A stretch of 57,360 nucleotides of DNA from Acidobacteriota bacterium (lineage in GTDB: Bacteria; Acidobacteriota; Vicinamibacteria; Vicinamibacterales; UBA2999): contig JACPTI010000128.1 of NCBI GenBank assembly GCA_016192845.1, positions 1 to 57,360 of the forward strand, in the 5' to 3' direction. A program made the translations under genes and the position numbers. Positions within the stretch are counted from its first letter, which is position 1. Each line of letters starts with the position of its first letter. This document shows, piece after piece, positions 36,328-44,281 of this stretch. The notes below the pieces were generated by a model. It was given only the letters and a program-made list of their open reading frames with translations, ran no database searches and had not been told where the DNA came from.

Positions 36328-37060
36328 ACTGCCCCTTGAGCTGACGCAACTGCGCCTGCGCCTGCGCGTGCGTCGGATCGAGCGCCACGGCTCTTTCGAG
36401 ATTCTCGATTGCCCCGCCCCTGTCCCCGGTGACGGTCTTGACCTGCGCCATCGCGATGAGCGTGCGCACCGACCTCGGGAAGTACTCCAGGTTCGCCTGC
36501 AGATACTGCATCGCGTCCTCCGGCCGCTTCGACGTCAGCGCGCGTTGCGCCATCGTCAACAGACTGTTCTCGCTGAAGTCGTACTGCTGGCCGCCGTAGA
36601 ACTGCGCGCGCAGTTCGCGGTATTTCGCGAGACCGGCCGCCGCACCGCCGCCGCCCGCCGCCTGCGTTATCACGTCGGTCAGCTGGCGCGGAACCGGCAG
36701 CCCGTGATGGCAGTCACGGCAGAGCACGCGGATGGGGGCGCCCGGTTGGCCGAATCCGGCCGTCGGTCCCGCGCCCGCCGGCTTGTCGACGATCGCCGCC
36801 AGCATCACGTTGATCGCGTCGCGCAGGAGGATCATCTGGCGCGCCACGCGCTTTTCCCGCTTCTCGTCGGAGGCAAAGTCCGCCACATGGCAGTAATCGC
36901 AGTCGACGCCCAACGACTCGTTGAACGCGTTCATTGTCTGGAGGATCTGCGCGGGCGGCGTGTCCTTGGGCCAGACCTGGAGGTTTCTCATCGGCGCCTG
37001 CGCCCGCGCGACGAGTCCTGTGAGGCAGACAATCGTGAGGACGAGCGACACACGTTTCAT
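36326..37060 (-). CDS. Exported diheme c-type cytochrome with C-terminal TPR repeats
   Basis: 244 residues. Signal peptide (MKRVSLVLTIVCLTGLVARA), then a cytochrome part with two heme motifs, CDYCH (54-58) and CRDCH (114-118). The pattern NLQVWPKDTPPAQILQTMNAFNESLGVDCDYCH is that of the photosynthetic-reaction-centre-like cytochromes common in Acidobacteria. From about 165 two TPR-like repeats follow (RPEDAMQYLQANLEYFP, RGGAIENLERAVALDP). A periplasmic electron carrier; the partner is unknown. A GTGCAGCC sequence rather than a strong ribosome site precedes the ATG. Confidence 0.9.
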   Translation of the reverse strand: MKRVSLVLTIVCLTGLVARAQAPMRNLQVWPKDTPPAQILQTMNAFNESLGVDCDYCHVADFASDEKREKRVARQMILLRDAINVMLAAIVDKPAGAGPTAGFGQPGAPIRVLCRDCHHGLPVPRQLTDVITQAAGGGGAAAGLAKYRELRAQFYGGQQYDFSENSLLTMAQRALTSKRPEDAMQYLQANLEYFPRSVRTLIAMAQVKTVTGDRGGAIENLERAVALDPTHAQAQAQLRQLKGQ

Positions 37061-37074
37061 GGCTGCACCTCGAT

Positions 37075-37135
37075 GGACCGCTATACGGCTCCAAAGGAGA
37101 TTTTGTAGCCGTTTCCCGGAGCCGTATAGCGGTCC
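37075..37135. repeat. Perfect 18-bp inverted repeat
   Basis: GGACCGCTATACGGCTCC (37075-37092) and its exact reverse complement (37118-37135) flank 25 bases of lower GC. A third small hairpin GGCGCGC/GCGCGCC (37138-37154) follows. The element lies just upstream of the cytochrome start, so it may be in its 5' leader. Confidence 0.9.
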
Positions 37136-37169
37136 TAGGCGCGCGGAGCGCGCCAAAAAGATACTGGCC

Positions 37170-37237
37170 AACCAGCCAAGGGCTCTCACCTCACCGGTTC
37201 TATTGAACGAATATCGGGGCAGAGCCTTTGGCTGGTT
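37170..37237. repeat. 17-bp inverted repeat behind pyrF
   Basis: AACCAGCCAAGGGCTCT (37170-37186) and AGAGCCTTTGGCTGGTT (37221-37237) with one mismatch and a 34-base loop. The right arm touches the pyrF stop codon. Could end the pyrKDF transcript, but lacks an adjacent T-run. Confidence 0.8.
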
Positions 37238-37944
37238 CAGCGCAACTCCTGCACCATGGCTTCGGCCGCCGCGTGAGGATCGGGCGCGGCAGTGATAGGC
37301 CGGCCGACGACGATGTAGGTGGCGCCGGCGCGGATGGCGTCGGCGGGTCCCATGGTCCGGATTTGATCGTTCTTCGCCCCTCCCGCCGACGCGCCGCGGA
37401 TGCCCGGCGTCACGATCGCGAAGTCGGGGCCGCACGCCTGCCGGATCGACGAGGTTTCGTGCGGCGACGCGACCACCCCGTGGAGCCCGGCGTCCTTGGT
37501 CATGCGGGCGAGCGTCACCACCTGGTCGACGAGCGACCGCTCGACGCCGGTCTCCCGCAGCCCGGTCTCGTCCATGCTGGTGAGGACCGTGATGCCGACC
37601 AGGAGCGGCGCCGGACGTCCCAGCCGCTCGGCCGCATCGCGCCCCGCGCGGACCGCCGCCTGCATCATGGCGGAGCCGCCCGACGCGTGCACGTCGATCA
37701 TCCACGCGCCGGTCTGCACGGCGGCGTCGACGGCCTGCGCGACCGTGTTGGGGATGTCGTGAAACTTGAGGTCGAGAAAGACGCGGGTGCCGCGGTCGAC
37801 GAGGGCGCGCACGAGCGCCGGGCCTTCCAGTGTGAACAGACGGCTGCCGACCTTGAAGCCGCCCGCGATGTCCTTGAGCGTGTCGGCCAGATCGAGCGCA
37901 CGCCGGCCGCTTTCGACGTCGAGCGCGACTAGGAGCTGATCCAC
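37237..37944 (-). CDS. pyrF: Orotidine 5'-phosphate decarboxylase
   Basis: Last step of UMP synthesis. 235 residues. LLVALDVES at the start, the catalytic DLKFHDIPNT, and GVVASPHE, IVTPGIR and YIVVGRPITAAPDP (phosphate site) are all intact. The ATG at 37944 lies 16 bases inside the pyrD 3' end, so translation is coupled. Confidence 0.96.
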   Translation of the reverse strand: MDQLLVALDVESGRRALDLADTLKDIAGGFKVGSRLFTLEGPALVRALVDRGTRVFLDLKFHDIPNTVAQAVDAAVQTGAWMIDVHASGGSAMMQAAVRAGRDAAERLGRPAPLLVGITVLTSMDETGLRETGVERSLVDQVVTLARMTKDAGLHGVVASPHETSSIRQACGPDFAIVTPGIRGASAGGAKNDQIRTMGPADAIRAGATYIVVGRPITAAPDPHAAAEAMVQELR

Positions 37945-38870
37945 TCTTTTTCACGGGCGGTGGTGTCGATCGTGCCCGTCAGCTCCCGTACGCGCGCGAT
38001 GTTGTGGCGGCCGAGGTAGTCGCGGATGCCGTCGAGCAGCTTCGTCCAGATGAACGGATCGACGAAATTGGCCGTGCCCACCTGGACCGCGTCGGCGCCG
38101 GCAATCATGAACTCGAGCGCGTCGGTGGCCGACGCGATGCCGCCCATGCCGATGATCGGGATCTTCACGGTCCGGCGGCATTCGTAGACCATCCGCACCG
38201 CGATCGGCCGGATCGCCGGTCCACTCAGGCCGCCGACGATGTTCGAGAGCTTCGGGCGGCGGGTCTCGACGTCGATCGCCATGGCGAGGAACGTGTTCAC
38301 GAGCGATACGGCATCCGCACCGGCGTCCTCGGATGCGCGGGCGAAGGAGGCCACGTCCGTCACGTTCGGCGTCAGCTTGGGAATCACCGGCAGCGGCGTG
38401 ACCTTCTTGACGGCGCTGACGACATCGTAGGTGCCGGTCAGGCTGCAGCCGAAGGTGATCCCCCCTTCCTTGATGTTGGGGCAGGAGATGTTCAGCTCGA
38501 GCGCGGCCACTCCCTCGGCATCCGAGAGGATGCGCGCCAGTTCCACGTATTCCTCGAGCGTGCTGCCGCAGATGTTGACGATGACCGTGGCGCGGCGGTC
38601 GCGAAGCTCCGGCAGCTTTTCTGCGATGAAGCGGTGGACGCCGATCCCCTGCAGGCCGATGGCATTGAGCATGCCGGCGGGAGTCTCGACAATCCGCTCG
38701 GGAGGATGGCCCTCGCGCGGGGCGAGGAACAGGCCCTTCACGGCCACGCCGCCGAGCAGCGACAGATCGACCACGCCGGCGTACTCCACGCCGTAGCCGA
38801 AGCAGCCGCTGGCGGCAATGATCGGGTTCTTGAGCGTGAGCGGGCCGATCTGGATGGACAAATCTGTCAC
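37929..38870 (-). CDS. pyrD: Dihydroorotate dehydrogenase, class 1B catalytic subunit
   Basis: Oxidises dihydroorotate to orotate with electrons going through PyrK to NAD+. About 313 residues from GTG 38870 (TTG 38897 is the alternative). The catalytic Cys lies in LNISCPNIKEGG, with NPIIAASGCFGYG, ETPAGMLNAIGLQG, PVIPKLTPNV, GGLSGPAIRPIA and IPIIGMGGI. Cys rather than Ser as base and the pyrK gene upstream establish class 1B. Confidence 0.95.
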   Translation of the reverse strand: MTDLSIQIGPLTLKNPIIAASGCFGYGVEYAGVVDLSLLGGVAVKGLFLAPREGHPPERIVETPAGMLNAIGLQGIGVHRFIAEKLPELRDRRATVIVNICGSTLEEYVELARILSDAEGVAALELNISCPNIKEGGITFGCSLTGTYDVVSAVKKVTPLPVIPKLTPNVTDVASFARASEDAGADAVSLVNTFLAMAIDVETRRPKLSNIVGGLSGPAIRPIAVRMVYECRRTVKIPIIGMGGIASATDALEFMIAGADAVQVGTANFVDPFIWTKLLDGIRDYLGRHNIARVRELTGTIDTTAREKEWISS

Positions 38871-38880
38871 GGTGTCACTG

Positions 38881-39690
38881 TCACCTGTCCCACGCAATCT
38901 GATCGCCGGCGAACACCGGTCCGCCGAGACACGACCGCACGTAGTGATGTCCTTTCGGGCCGTCGCGGATCGGGATCACGCAGCTGTAGCAACCGCCCAG
39001 CCCGCACCCCATGACGCGCTCCACGGAGACTTCCGACGGCCGCTGGTATTTCGCCGCCAGGCGGGCGACCGCTTCGAGCATCGGTTCCGGTCCGCACGCG
39101 TACACCATGACTGTGCGGCCGGCGGCGCCCGCGAGCGCGCGCTCGAGCGGCGCCGTGACGCGGCCGTGGTCGCCCAGGCTCCCGTCCTCGGTGGCGAGCG
39201 ACAGGCGGACGCCGCGGTCGCGGAACCAGTCGAGGTAGAAGAGGTCGCGCGCCGTGCGCGCGCCGTAGAAGAGCGTCACGCCGGTGCCGCGCGCGAGGAG
39301 GACCTCGGCGAGCGTGGCAAACGGCGCCAGGCCCACGCCGCCCGCCACCATCCACGCGTCGGCCGGCGGATCCACGGGCGTGTACGGGCGTCCGAGCGGC
39401 CCGAGGCACGACACGACGTCGCCTTCCACCGCGTCGAACAGCATCTGCGTCGTCACGCCGACGCGCTTGCTGAGGAGCGTCAGGCCGTCGACGCGCCCGT
39501 TCGTGCGCAGCACCTCGAAGACGGAGAAGGGGCGGCGCAAAAGCGGCGTGGATCCGCGGCCCAGCTTCACCATCACGAACTGGCCCGGGGCGGTGGCGGC
39601 GGCAATCTCGGGAGCGGCGAGCGCGAGCACGTTGTACTCGGAGGAGAGGCGGGTGTTGCGGATGACCCGTGCCTCGACGTCGACGGGCAT
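38881..39690 (-). CDS. pyrK: Dihydroorotate dehydrogenase electron-transfer subunit PyrK
   Basis: FAD and 2Fe-2S subunit that hands electrons from PyrD to NAD+. 269 residues. FAD site LLRRPFSVFEV, nucleotide site VAGGVGLAPF and VYACGPEPML, and a C-terminal 2Fe-2S set CGLGGCYSC with a fourth Cys in VRSCLGGPV. First gene of the minus-strand pyrK-pyrD-pyrF operon. Confidence 0.94.
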   Translation of the reverse strand: MPVDVEARVIRNTRLSSEYNVLALAAPEIAAATAPGQFVMVKLGRGSTPLLRRPFSVFEVLRTNGRVDGLTLLSKRVGVTTQMLFDAVEGDVVSCLGPLGRPYTPVDPPADAWMVAGGVGLAPFATLAEVLLARGTGVTLFYGARTARDLFYLDWFRDRGVRLSLATEDGSLGDHGRVTAPLERALAGAAGRTVMVYACGPEPMLEAVARLAAKYQRPSEVSVERVMGCGLGGCYSCVIPIRDGPKGHHYVRSCLGGPVFAGDQIAWDR

Positions 39691-39705
39691 TACGCTGAGT
39701 ATACC

Positions 39706-39744
39706 TGCAGGCCCCAGGCCTCAGGGCCGAGGCCTCAGGCCCGA
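39706..39744. repeat. Micro-repeat, AGGCCTCAGG type
   Basis: Interleaved CAGGCCCCAGGCCTCAGGGC and CGAGGCCTCAGGCCC units between vapC and pyrK; each unit contains a self-complementary AGGCCT, so it can also fold. The array includes the last codons of vapC. Confidence 0.75.
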
Positions 39745-40169
39745 CCGATCGGATTTTCCCATTTCAGGTCGTCGAATCGCGCGAAGTCGCGGTCGGTCGT
39801 ACAGAGCGTGGCCCCGTGCTCGATCGCGATGGCCGCGAGCGCCGCGTCCATGACCAGCGGCCCGGAGGTCTGACCGTCGCGAGTCAGCCGCCGGAGGATG
39901 TCCCAATGCCGCTCGCCCGGCTCGAGGATGCCCGCGACGGGCTGCTCGAGCCACGCGCCGACCGCCGCCTCGGCCTCCGCCATCGTCAGCGGATGCTCGA
40001 ACACGCGCGGATTCGTCGAGATGCGCAGGAAGGCCCAGACCGACAGCCAGGCAAACCGGACGAGCGCATGCCCCGAGAGGACCTGTTCCAGCCAGCGTTT
40101 GCTGGTTTCGTGCTCGGATGCGCGGGGGTCGTACGCGTACAGGAGCAGGTTGGCGTCGATGAGGATCAT
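39735..40169 (-). CDS. vapC: VapC-type PIN-domain ribonuclease toxin
   Basis: 144 residues. PIN acidic triad: Asp5 (MILIDANLLLYAYD), the central Glu (ERHWDILRR region) and LVMDAALAAIAIEHGATLCTTDRDFARF (two Asp). Cleaves RNA and is held by VapB. ATG 40169 overlaps the vapB stop by four bases. Confidence 0.92.
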   Translation of the reverse strand: MILIDANLLLYAYDPRASEHETSKRWLEQVLSGHALVRFAWLSVWAFLRISTNPRVFEHPLTMAEAEAAVGAWLEQPVAGILEPGERHWDILRRLTRDGQTSGPLVMDAALAAIAIEHGATLCTTDRDFARFDDLKWENPIGRA

Positions 40170-40414
40170 CGGGCCAGCGGGCCCTCAACGCGCTCGATGA
40201 GCTCGGCGATGTTGTCGAGGCTCAGGCCGGGACGGCGCGCGCCGAGGTCGCGCGCCACCACGCGGAACGGCTCCCGCCCGCGCGGCGCGGATGCCCGGGC
40301 GAGCCCTCGGCGGAGCACGTCGTTGACCACCTCGCGAAAGGCGCGTCCGGACCGCCGCGCCAGCGACCGCAGCCTGGCCGCGACGTCGTCGTCGAGCGTA
40401 ATCGTCGTGCGCAC
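40166..40414 (-). CDS. vapB: VapB-type ribbon-helix-helix antitoxin
   Basis: 82 residues. MRTTITLDDDVAARLRSLARRSGRAFREVVNDVLRRGLAR is a ribbon-helix-helix DNA-binding domain (residues 1-40); the C-terminal half should wrap the PIN toxin. GTG start at 40414. Autoregulation through the inverted repeat just upstream is likely. Confidence 0.9.
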   Translation of the reverse strand: MRTTITLDDDVAARLRSLARRSGRAFREVVNDVLRRGLARASAPRGREPFRVVARDLGARRPGLSLDNIAELIERVEGPLAR

Positions 40415-40418
40415 ACCT

Positions 40419-40440
40419 TGATGCTAGCAATCAGGCATCA
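40419..40440. promoter_or_regulatory. Candidate VapBC operator
   Basis: Inverted repeat TGATGC/GCATCA with a ten-base centre, five bases upstream of the vapB GTG. Size and place fit a VapB operator. Confidence 0.45.
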
Positions 40441-40528
40441 TGGTGTCAAAAGCGGCGGAGCGGGGAGTGAGGAGTGGGTCCGAAGGTAACCAGCGTGTCT
40501 ACAGTTGGTCTCGCAATTGGGCGCGGCC

Positions 40529-40537
40529 TGCTATACT
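40529..40537 (+). promoter_or_regulatory. Extended -10 promoter of pyrRBCE
   Basis: TGC followed by TATACT (40532-40537) is an extended -10 with no convincing -35. Predicted start of RNA near 40544, giving a leader of only about 42 bases before the pyrR ATG. Confidence 0.55.
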
Positions 40538-40553
40538 CGTCTGGACTCTTTAA

Positions 40554-40580
40554 CCGCGGCCCTGAGAGACCGCAAAGAGG
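40554..40580 (+). promoter_or_regulatory. PyrR-binding hairpin over the pyrR ribosome site
   Basis: CCGCGGCCCTGAGAGACCGC, then AAAGAGG. The segment CCUGAGAGACCGCAAAG matches the PyrR binding loop of pyr attenuators (CCAGAGAGGCU-GCAAG type). The GCGG/CCGC stem is followed directly by the AAGAGG ribosome site, so PyrR bound with UMP would block translation of pyrR. The leader has no room for a terminator, which favours translational control. Confidence 0.65.
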
Positions 40581-40585
40581 TGCCC

Positions 40586-41134
40586 ATGCCCGTTGTCATG
40601 GATGCGGACCGGATCGGCCGCACCCTCACCCGCATCGCCCACGAAATCGTCGAACGCAATCGCGGCGTCGAAGACCTCGCCCTGGTTGGCGTCCGTACGC
40701 GCGGCGTCCCGCTCGCGCGGCGAATCGCGAAGAGCCTCCGTGAAATCACCGGCCACGAGGTGCCGACCGGCGCGCTCGACATCACCCTCTATCGCGACGA
40801 CCTGATGCGCCAGTCGGTCGGGCCGCAGCCGCTCGTCCGCCGCACCGAGATCCCGTTCTCGATCGACGACAAGAAGATCCTGCTCGTGGACGACGTGCTG
40901 TACACGGGGCGGACGACGAGGGCGGCGCTCGATGCGCTGATCGACTACGGGCGGCCGCGCGGCATCCAGCTCATCGTGCTCGTCGACCGCGGCCACCGCG
41001 AGCTCCCGATCAAGGCCGATTACGTCGGCAAGAACCTGCCCACCTCGCTCGAGGAAAGCGTCCAGGTCTACCTGCAGGAGAGCGACGGACGCGATGAAGT
41101 GGTGCTGCAGCAGCCGCAAGGAGGTGCCGTATGA
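40586..41134 (+). CDS. pyrR: Bifunctional pyr operon regulator / uracil phosphoribosyltransferase
   Basis: RNA-binding regulator of pyrimidine genes. 182 residues. PRPP site [22 protein letters not shown] and the typical [20 protein letters not shown] and [11 protein letters not shown]. The stop overlaps the pyrB ATG (ATGA). Likely controls its own operon through the hairpin above, and perhaps pyrKDF. Confidence 0.96.
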   Translation: MPVVMDADRIGRTLTRIAHEIVERNRGVEDLALVGVRTRGVPLARRIAKSLREITGHEVPTGALDITLYRDDLMRQSVGPQPLVRRTEIPFSIDDKKILLVDDVLYTGRTTRAALDALIDYGRPRGIQLIVLVDRGHRELPIKADYVGKNLPTSLEESVQVYLQESDGRDEVVLQQPQGGAV

Positions 41135-42123
41135 GCGCACCGGCCGAGACCCAACAGCGGCGGACCGACGAGACCCCCGCCATGACGGCGCTGCGAAGCA
41201 AGGATCTGCTCGGGATCGCGGAGCTGACGACCGGGGAGATCGCCCTCATCCTCGACACCGCCGAAGCGATGAAGGAGGTGGGCGAGCGCCCGATCAAGAA
41301 GGTGCCGGCGCTGCGCGGCAAGACGGTCGTGAACCTGTTCTTCGAGCCGAGCACCCGCACGCGCACCTCGTTCGAGATCGCCGAGAAGCGGCTGAGCGCC
41401 GACACGCTCAACATCGCGGTCGCCACCTCCAGCGTTGTCAAGGGTGAAACGCTCGCGGATACGGCGCTGAACCTGGAGGCGATGCGCCCGGACATGATCG
41501 TGCTGCGCCACTCCTCGTCCGGCGCCTGCCACCTGCTGTCGCGCATCTGCCGCTCCGCGATCATCAACGCCGGGGACGGCATGCACGAGCACCCGACGCA
41601 GGCGCTCCTCGACGCCTTCACGATCCGCGAGCACAAGAAGCGGCTGGCAGGACTGAAGGTGGCGATCATCGGCGACCTGCTGCACAGCCGCGTGCTGCGG
41701 TCGAACATCCACCTGCTGACCAAGATGGGGAGCGACGTCTGGGTCTGCGGGCCGCCGACGCTCATCCCGGCCGACATCGGCCGCTTCGGCGTGCGCGCCA
41801 CGAGCGCGGTCGACGAAGCGGTGACCGACGCCGACGTGATCATGCTGCTGCGGATTCAGCTCGAGCGGATGGAAGGCGCCTACTTTCCGTCGCTGCGGGA
41901 GTACTTCAACGTCTTCGGCATGACCGAGGCGCGGCTCCGCCGGGCGAAGCCAGACGTGATGATCATGCATCCGGGTCCCATGAACCGCGGCGTCGAGATC
42001 GCCTCGGAAGTGGCCGACGGTCCGTATTCCGTGATTCTCGAACAAGTGGCCAACGGCGTCGCCGTGCGCATGGCGGTCCTGTATCTGCTGGCCGGCGGAG
42101 CCGAGCATGAAGCGGCTGCTTAA
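41131..42123 (+). CDS. pyrB: Aspartate carbamoyltransferase catalytic chain
   Basis: Joins carbamoyl phosphate and aspartate. 330 residues. Carbamoyl-P site [11 protein letters not shown], later [26 protein letters not shown] and [14 protein letters not shown]. No pyrI regulatory subunit is present. The last 17 bases overlap pyrC. Confidence 0.96.
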   Translation: MSAPAETQQRRTDETPAMTALRSKDLLGIAELTTGEIALILDTAEAMKEVGERPIKKVPALRGKTVVNLFFEPSTRTRTSFEIAEKRLSADTLNIAVATSSVVKGETLADTALNLEAMRPDMIVLRHSSSGACHLLSRICRSAIINAGDGMHEHPTQALLDAFTIREHKKRLAGLKVAIIGDLLHSRVLRSNIHLLTKMGSDVWVCGPPTLIPADIGRFGVRATSAVDEAVTDADVIMLLRIQLERMEGAYFPSLREYFNVFGMTEARLRRAKPDVMIMHPGPMNRGVEIASEVADGPYSVILEQVANGVAVRMAVLYLLAGGAEHEAAA

Positions 42124-43420
42124 GGGCGGGCGCGTCGTTGACCCGTCGAACGGGATCGACGGCGTGCGCGACGTGCTCATCGACGGCGACCGCATTGCCG
42201 CCGTCGGCCGCGATCTTCCCGTCAACGGCGCGACCGTCGTCGAGATCCCTGCCGGGTTTGTCGTCTGCCCCGGTTTCATCGACATGCACGTCCACCTGCG
42301 CGAACCCGGTCAGGAGCACAAGGAAACGGTCGCCACCGGCACCGCTGCGGCCGTGGCCGGCGGCTTCACCGCGGTGGCGTGCATGCCGAACACGAGCCCG
42401 GTGAACGACAACGCCAACGTCACCGCCTACATCCTCGCCAGGGCGGCGGAGGCGAACCTGGCGCGCGTCTACCCGATCGGCGCCGTCTCGCGCGGCTCGA
42501 AGGGCGAGCTCCTCGCCGACATCGCGGAGCTGAAAGACGCCGGCTGCGTGGCGATCACCGACGATGGGCATCCGGTGGCGACGGCGCTGCTGCTGCGGCG
42601 GGCGCTGGAGTACGCCGGGATGTTCGGCATGCCGGTGATCGACCACTGCGAGGATCCGTCGCTCAAGGGGGACGCGGTCGCGCACGAGGGATACCAGGCG
42701 GCGGCGCTCGGGCTGCCCGGCATGCCGGGCGCGTGCGAGGCGCTCGGCGTGGAGCGCGGCACTCTCCTGGCGGAGCTCACCGGCTCGCACTTCCACGTGG
42801 CGCACATGAGCGCGCGCGCCTCGCTCCGCACGGTGCGCAAGGGCAAGGAGGCGGGGGTGCGCGTGACGTGCGAGGTGGCACCGCATCACTTCACGCTCAC
42901 GGACGAGGCGCTGGCGTCGCCGATTCCCTACGACACCAACACGAAGATGAACCCGCCGCTCCGCGAGGCGGCCGACCGCGACGCGATGCTGTCCGGGATC
43001 GCCGACGGCAGCATCGACGCCATTGCCACCGACCACGCGCCGCATCACTACGACGAAAAAAACGTGGAGTTCGACCGGGCGCCGTTCGGCATCGTGGGGC
43101 TCGAGACCGCGGTGCCGCTCGCGCTCGATCGCCTGGTGCACGCCGGCCTCATCCGGCTCCCGCGGCTCGTCGAGCTGCTGTCGGTCAATCCCGCGCGGAT
43201 CCTGCGTGTTCCCGGCGGCACGCTCGTGCCGGGCGCGCCTGCCGATGTCACCATCCTGGCGCCGGATCTGACGGTGCGTGTGGAGGCGGCCGCGCTGCGG
43301 TCGCGGTCGAAGAACACGCCATTCGACGGCTGGGAGCTGCGCGGCGGCGTGGCGGCGACGATCGTCGGGGGCCGGACGCTGTTCGTGAATGCGGTGGTGG
43401 AAGGGCTGAAAGAGCTGTGA
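42107..43420 (+). CDS. pyrC: Dihydroorotase, class I
   Basis: Closes carbamoyl aspartate to dihydroorotate. 437 residues. Metal sites: [10 protein letters not shown], the bridging-residue region [30 protein letters not shown] and IATDHAPHH. Class I (long) type, which often pairs with PyrB in a complex. Complete and in the pyrRBCE operon. Confidence 0.95.
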   Translation: MKRLLKGGRVVDPSNGIDGVRDVLIDGDRIAAVGRDLPVNGATVVEIPAGFVVCPGFIDMHVHLREPGQEHKETVATGTAAAVAGGFTAVACMPNTSPVNDNANVTAYILARAAEANLARVYPIGAVSRGSKGELLADIAELKDAGCVAITDDGHPVATALLLRRALEYAGMFGMPVIDHCEDPSLKGDAVAHEGYQAAALGLPGMPGACEALGVERGTLLAELTGSHFHVAHMSARASLRTVRKGKEAGVRVTCEVAPHHFTLTDEALASPIPYDTNTKMNPPLREAADRDAMLSGIADGSIDAIATDHAPHHYDEKNVEFDRAPFGIVGLETAVPLALDRLVHAGLIRLPRLVELLSVNPARILRVPGGTLVPGAPADVTILAPDLTVRVEAAALRSRSKNTPFDGWELRGGVAATIVGGRTLFVNAVVEGLKEL

Positions 43421-43540
43421 TGAACTCCCAACTTCCGACCCCCAACTCCCAATCCGATGGAGAGTTGGGAGTTGTGGAGTTGGGCGCTCGCACCCCACGG
43501 CGCAAGCGTGCGCCGTGGGGGCCCCGCGTTGGGAGTTGGG
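43421..43540. repeat. Palindromic micro-repeat array, GGGAGTTG type, split by a REP palindrome
   Basis: Left arm from 43424 (AACTCCCAACTTCCGACCCC, then CAACTCCCAA), right arm from 43461 (GAGAGTTGGGAGTTGTGGAG, TTGGGCG). A REP-like palindrome (43487-43528) interrupts it and the array resumes as TTGGGAGTTGGG (43529-43540). The final GGGAG is the ribosome site for pyrE, whose ATG is at 43541. Confidence 0.92.
43487..43528. repeat. REP-like palindrome, copy 2 of two, nested in an array
   Basis: CTCGC, stem CCCCACGGCGCA (43493-43504), loop AGCG, TGCGCCGTGGGG (43509-43520), then GCCCCGCG. It matches 31974-32015 except for paired stem changes, and sits inside a micro-repeat array. Confidence 0.88.
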
Positions 43541-44161
43541 ATGAGCCGACGAGACGAGATTCGCGAAAAGGCGCTCAAGGACCTGCAGCAGTACGAAGTG
43601 CTGATGCTCAACGGCCACTTCGACTTCGGCAACGGCTTCCATGGGCCGGTCTACCTGAACCCGCATCAGCTCTTCCGGTACCCGTCGACGATCTGGCGCT
43701 TTGCCCAGGACCTGCTCGACCTGCTGCCCGGCTCTCTCGTCGAGGCGACGGAGGTGGTCGCCGGCCCGGTGACCGGCGGCGCGCTGCTGGCGCATACGAT
43801 CGCGGGCCTGCTCGACAGCCGGCGCGAGATCACGCACCCGCCGACGCTGTTTGCGCCGTTCACGCTCGACGCGGAGTGCGGGCACACGCTGACGCGCTTC
43901 TATCAGCGCCTTATGTCCGGCCGGAAGGCGCTCGTCGTCGACGATGTGCGGAACACCGGGCAGACGCAGGCGCGATGCGTCGAGCTCGTCCGGCGGGCGG
44001 GCGGCACCGTGCTGGCGACGGCCGAGATCTACGACCGCATGGAGGCCATCGTCGACCCGGGTGTGCCGAACTTTGCGCTGGCCGAGTACAAGGCGCCCGA
44101 CAACGTGCCCGCCGAGGAGTGCCCGCTCTGCAGAGCCGGCGTACCCGTGACAACGTTTTGA
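43541..44161 (+). CDS. pyrE: Orotate phosphoribosyltransferase
   Basis: Makes OMP from orotate and PRPP. 206 residues. PRPP motif KALVVDDVRNTGQTQ, VVAGPVTGGALLAH and NGHFDFGNGFHGPVYLNP. The Cys-bearing end EECPLCRAGVPVTTF is usual in the bacterial long PyrE form. The ribosome site comes from the repeat array. Last gene of the pyr cluster. Confidence 0.94.
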   Translation: MSRRDEIREKALKDLQQYEVLMLNGHFDFGNGFHGPVYLNPHQLFRYPSTIWRFAQDLLDLLPGSLVEATEVVAGPVTGGALLAHTIAGLLDSRREITHPPTLFAPFTLDAECGHTLTRFYQRLMSGRKALVVDDVRNTGQTQARCVELVRRAGGTVLATAEIYDRMEAIVDPGVPNFALAEYKAPDNVPAEECPLCRAGVPVTTF

Positions 44162-44181
44162 GTCGATGCGCATTTCACCTC

Positions 44182-44259
44182 CACGAACCACCGAGACGCT
44201 GAGACACCGAGAAATCCATTTCATTTCGGCCTCGGTGTCTCGGTGTCTCGGTGTTCCGT
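44182..44259. repeat. Palindromic micro-repeat array, CCGAGACA type
   Basis: Left arm ACCACCGAGACGCTGAGACA and CCGAGAAAT (44187-44215), centre about 17 bases, right arm CTCGGTGTCTCGGTGTCTCG plus GTGTTCC (44231-44257). Nearly the same array, with other bases at the variable position, lies at 49803-49879. Confidence 0.93.
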
Positions 44260-44281
44260 CGCGGTGAGCGCCCCAGCACCC

